This document shows positions 61,301 to 64,000 of a DNA stretch of 64,000 bases, one piece after another; positions within the stretch are counted from its first letter, which is position 1, and each line of letters starts with the position of its first letter. A program made the position numbers and the translations under genes. The notes under the pieces are model-generated. The model was not told where the DNA came from. It worked only from the letters and a program-made list of their open reading frames with translations, and did no database searches. The DNA lies in contig CAVTBM010000008.1 of the NCBI GenBank assembly GCA_963732905.1, positions 1,054,001 through 1,118,000 on the forward strand, in the 5' to 3' direction. Source of the stretch: DASQZK01 sp963732905. GTDB lineage: Bacteria > Bacteroidota > Bacteroidia > Bacteroidales > GCA-2748055.

Positions 61301-63832
61301 TTATTCGCCGGCCACGATCAGCCGGAAGGGAACGACCGTTTTGCCATCCTGGTATACCCCCGGGTAAACGCCCTTATCCCAGCCTGAAACATTAATCTTC
61401 AAAGATTCTCCACTGAGGTTCGTCCTTTGGTAGATCATTCTCCCGGTCATATCAAAGATCTTTATCCCTGCCTCTTTACCTGATTGAGGATACACAATCT
61501 GAACTTCACTGCCGGCAGGGTTTGGGAAGACGTTTACCTTTTCTGATAAAACATCCCTTATTCCCAATGGCCCCTGGTTAATTATAACTATGGTGATGGT
61601 ATCCCGCACTTCAGGGTTATCCCTGGAAATGGCCTCTATCGTTACGATGCCGTTCCCATCCGAAGTCCCGCTGGCTTTAAGCTTGCCGGATGCTTCGCTA
61701 AACGTTCCGGGTACCGCGGTCGATTCATTTTCGATGAGATGAAGATCATAATAGGGAATATCACAATTTTCGGGAAAGACTTTGGCTACGATATAGGCTG
61801 ATCCCTGGTTGGTACGGATGGTGTCTATCCCTGTCTTTTCATAAACTCTTATGGAGTCAGCGTTTATGTGACGGTAGAACCCTGTTGATGTCTGCAGGCC
61901 GCTTTCAGGTCCCCTGAATGACAGCACAGCCATGGAAAAGGGGGGTATACTGACAGTGTACCCGTCGGTAAACGGATCCACAGTGGATTCACTGATCAAC
62001 ACATCAGCAGATTGAGTTACATCCCAGCTGGAGGCGCTAAGTAATGTAAAATGCGCGGTATCATTAACCGCTTCAAAGGGAAGATGAATTTCTGAACTCC
62101 GGGTATTCTCATAATCCCTGTTTATGAGCAAAACCGAATAACGGGTGCTGTCATTGAAGACGTAGCTGTCAATTACCGGGTAAGTATAATCCCGTTCAAA
62201 ATTACTGGTAACAGTCTCGCCGGTAAATGAAGATTTGAGGACCGTGCCTTTACAATAGGTATTGAAAACCTTAGCCGCATAATAGAGAGGAAGCGGTTTG
62301 TAAATGAAATTATCCATGCTGATGATCCGCCACTGACCCTGATTCATATTAAATATGACAGGTATGGTAACTCCTCCGGAGGCGATCATTGCGGCACAAA
62401 AGTCGATGTATGCCACAGCCTGACCGAACTTACCCGAATATGCCGGACTGTCGTTTGTCATATTTCCTTCATATAGAAAAAGAGGAAAAGCCTTATTATA
62501 TATTTGAAACATCGCTTTCCTGAAATTAGCAACGCCGGCCTTCTGCGATTCAATGTATGCAAATCCCGATTTATAATAGTTCAGTTCGGATTCGAAAGGG
62601 ATTGACGGATCGTAATTAAAATTTCCTCCCATATACCCGCTCACCGCGATCCAGTCGGGCCATATAGCAGAATTGTCGATCACCGTTTTACTCCAGCCAC
62701 CTCCGTCGGCAATATCCCTGCCGCTGATCGTAACAAAAAATTTACTCTCATCATAAGCTGTCGATTCCTTCATATTTTCGATGAGCGGTCCTGTCCAGTT
62801 CCCATACTCTGCCGCTCCGGCAAAAGGAGCATTGTGTGCTGAGGATCCCCATACTTCATTGCCCAGTTCCAGCACGATTCCTTTGGAGCCGGAAAGCAGT
62901 TCATGATACCCTTCCGCTTCACGAAGGGCTCCCATGGGGTTTTCGGAACCAGCTCCCAGGTAATCCACGAAACGTTTCATGGTTGTGGGATCTTTGAAAT
63001 AGTCGGTATAGGAAGCCGTACCAATCGTAATATTGCTGTAAATCCCCATCTGATTGCACAGGCTGACGAAATCGGCAATGGTATAATTACTGTAGGGGTA
63101 ACCGATGGAAAAGTCGTTGCTTCCGCCAGGCACACCTTCCAGGCTGAAAACATTGGCCGTAAGAGCTCCCCAGCGGATAGTAGCAGGTTGCAAAGCTGTA
63201 AGAAGTTTCATCATTTCCGACGAAAACCGGTCACCACGCTTATCGGGAAGCTTGTGAAGCTGAATATCGTCGAGGTATACAGACCCGGAAGAATAGAATT
63301 TAATATCGATGTTCTGGCCTGATACATTGCTCCCGTAAAAGGTAAACGTATAAACAGCCCAGTCTGTTGTAAGATCCTGTTTCGGACTGTCGAGCATTGC
63401 TCCCAGCTTGACAGAGAACTGACCGGTATACCCTGCATCTTTTTTAAGTGCAAAAGAGAGTTCGTACTGTGAATCGGAACGATAGTAAATATTTCCGGCC
63501 TGACACCTGATAATAGACGGATTGGCATCTGTTCCCAAACAGTTGATCACTGCTGATTGTTTTCCCTGGTATGGATCGTCGGTATATGCATCCCATGTAC
63601 AATTCACCCGCTTCCAGACATCTGAAAGGTTCAGGTTATGCTCAAGGGTCGAACGCGGGATAAAATTGGACAGCAGGCCGCTGAAATCCCATGTAGGATA
63701 GGACCGGATGGATACATTCAGACCCACACCATCGGAATGGGCAACGGCAGTATCACTGAAGCTCACGCTGTTCTGACCAAAAGCCGTCAGGCTCAGGAAT
63801 AAGAGGAAAATACCGGGGAGTATATTTTTCAT
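61301..63832 (-). CDS. Secreted putative glycoside hydrolase with T9SS type A sorting domain
   Basis: About 843 aa. ATG 63832 opens a signal peptide (MKNILPGIFLLFLSLTAFGQ); the longer frame from 63967 adds 45 unlikely residues. The N-terminal CBM-like beta domain (about 60-195) is followed by a clan A-type TIM barrel: probable acid/base Glu323 in LELGNEVWG and nucleophile Glu454 in FPLFLYEGNMT. The fold and spacing recall alpha-L-arabinofuranosidases (GH51-like), but the family is not certain. After beta-sandwich segments, the last ~80 residues (VNVFPNPAGSEVQIVYPQSG, GIKIFDMTGRMIYQ) are a type A T9SS sorting domain, so export to the surface is expected. Confidence 0.75.
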   Translation of the reverse strand: MKNILPGIFLLFLSLTAFGQNSVSFSDTAVAHSDGVGLNVSIRSYPTWDFSGLLSNFIPRSTLEHNLNLSDVWKRVNCTWDAYTDDPYQGKQSAVINCLGTDANPSIIRCQAGNIYYRSDSQYELSFALKKDAGYTGQFSVKLGAMLDSPKQDLTTDWAVYTFTFYGSNVSGQNIDIKFYSSGSVYLDDIQLHKLPDKRGDRFSSEMMKLLTALQPATIRWGALTANVFSLEGVPGGSNDFSIGYPYSNYTIADFVSLCNQMGIYSNITIGTASYTDYFKDPTTMKRFVDYLGAGSENPMGALREAEGYHELLSGSKGIVLELGNEVWGSSAHNAPFAGAAEYGNWTGPLIENMKESTAYDESKFFVTISGRDIADGGGWSKTVIDNSAIWPDWIAVSGYMGGNFNYDPSIPFESELNYYKSGFAYIESQKAGVANFRKAMFQIYNKAFPLFLYEGNMTNDSPAYSGKFGQAVAYIDFCAAMIASGGVTIPVIFNMNQGQWRIISMDNFIYKPLPLYYAAKVFNTYCKGTVLKSSFTGETVTSNFERDYTYPVIDSYVFNDSTRYSVLLINRDYENTRSSEIHLPFEAVNDTAHFTLLSASSWDVTQSADVLISESTVDPFTDGYTVSIPPFSMAVLSFRGPESGLQTSTGFYRHINADSIRVYEKTGIDTIRTNQGSAYIVAKVFPENCDIPYYDLHLIENESTAVPGTFSEASGKLKASGTSDGNGIVTIEAISRDNPEVRDTITIVIINQGPLGIRDVLSEKVNVFPNPAGSEVQIVYPQSGKEAGIKIFDMTGRMIYQRTNLSGESLKINVSGWDKGVYPGVYQDGKTVVPFRLIVAGE

Positions 63833-64000
63833 GGCAGTAAGGTTGGATAATTGATGGGATGAATATACACATTTTTTTGTATGAATGATCGCTCCCGGGC
63901 GTCCGGAGAAGCTGTCAGTACTATTTATTTCATTCCGGAACAGGGTCGAACCCGGAGGTACAAACATGTCATGGTAAGCAGGTTGAAACGCGTATCCGTA

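Noticed and set aside
63930..64000. tRNA-like GGGTTCGACCC on the minus strand at the right edge
   Set aside because: The T-arm-like stem is too short and no acceptor, D or anticodon stems can be paired around it.

Overview
The window reads as a chromosome segment of a Bacteroidota member, most likely Bacteroidales-like. The evidence is secretion cargo with type IX (T9SS) C-terminal domains of both kinds (type B at 2456-5110, type A at 61301-63832), a PorE-like OmpA/beta-propeller protein, SiaB/SiaC, DUF6702, DUF3822 and DUF1015 proteins, a short lysine-type SerA, and promoter elements of the Bacteroidota form TTTG..TAnnTTTG. There are no rRNA or tRNA genes, CRISPR arrays, phage genes or intact insertion sequences that I can support. 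Most of the window is housekeeping.

Left part (1-31 kb): a xerD fragment at the edge; a HupE/UreJ-like permease facing a DUF6702 / type-B cargo / TPR / helical-repeat operon; yggS with a dihydroorotate-dehydrogenase-like gene; mdh; then a minus-strand block for serine and one-carbon metabolism (gcvT-comB, serC, serA, DUF1015). Next come an M14 peptidase, a coupled TPR / PorE-like envelope pair, an HPt-STAS signalling pair, clpB, an aspartyl protease with PDZ, a lipoprotein, a PepSY-type membrane protein, a large TerB/FHA-like/ABC transporter fusion, and a SiaB-SiaC partner-switch pair.

Middle (31-48 kb): a THUMP RNA methyltransferase with nicotinamide riboside salvage genes (pnuC and a NadR-like kinase), a tail-specific protease, and a minus-strand rpsA-STAS-rnz-guaA run. 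Facing it is a plus-strand nucleotide-sugar operon: UDP-glucose dehydrogenase, UDP-glucuronate decarboxylase, rfbA, rfbC, rfbD and a phosphohexomutase, followed by a hairpin terminator and yjbQ. rpsA carries a striking 15-bp tandem repeat in an acidic N-terminal extension.

Right part (48-64 kb): a 1.26-kb non-coding stretch full of inverted and dispersed repeats leads into the most unusual locus, a tandem array (49494-57778) of seven related genes or remnants. They encode secreted proteins of about 410-435 residues with a conserved N-terminal domain, a Cys-x4-Cys motif and a predicted C-terminal beta-barrel. Four copies are intact, two are frameshifted, and one survives only as a C-terminal fragment. 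The window closes with a RecD-like helicase, a DUF3822-rsmD pair and a T9SS-secreted putative glycoside hydrolase.

All functional calls come from reading the sequence and recalling families. No database search was run.
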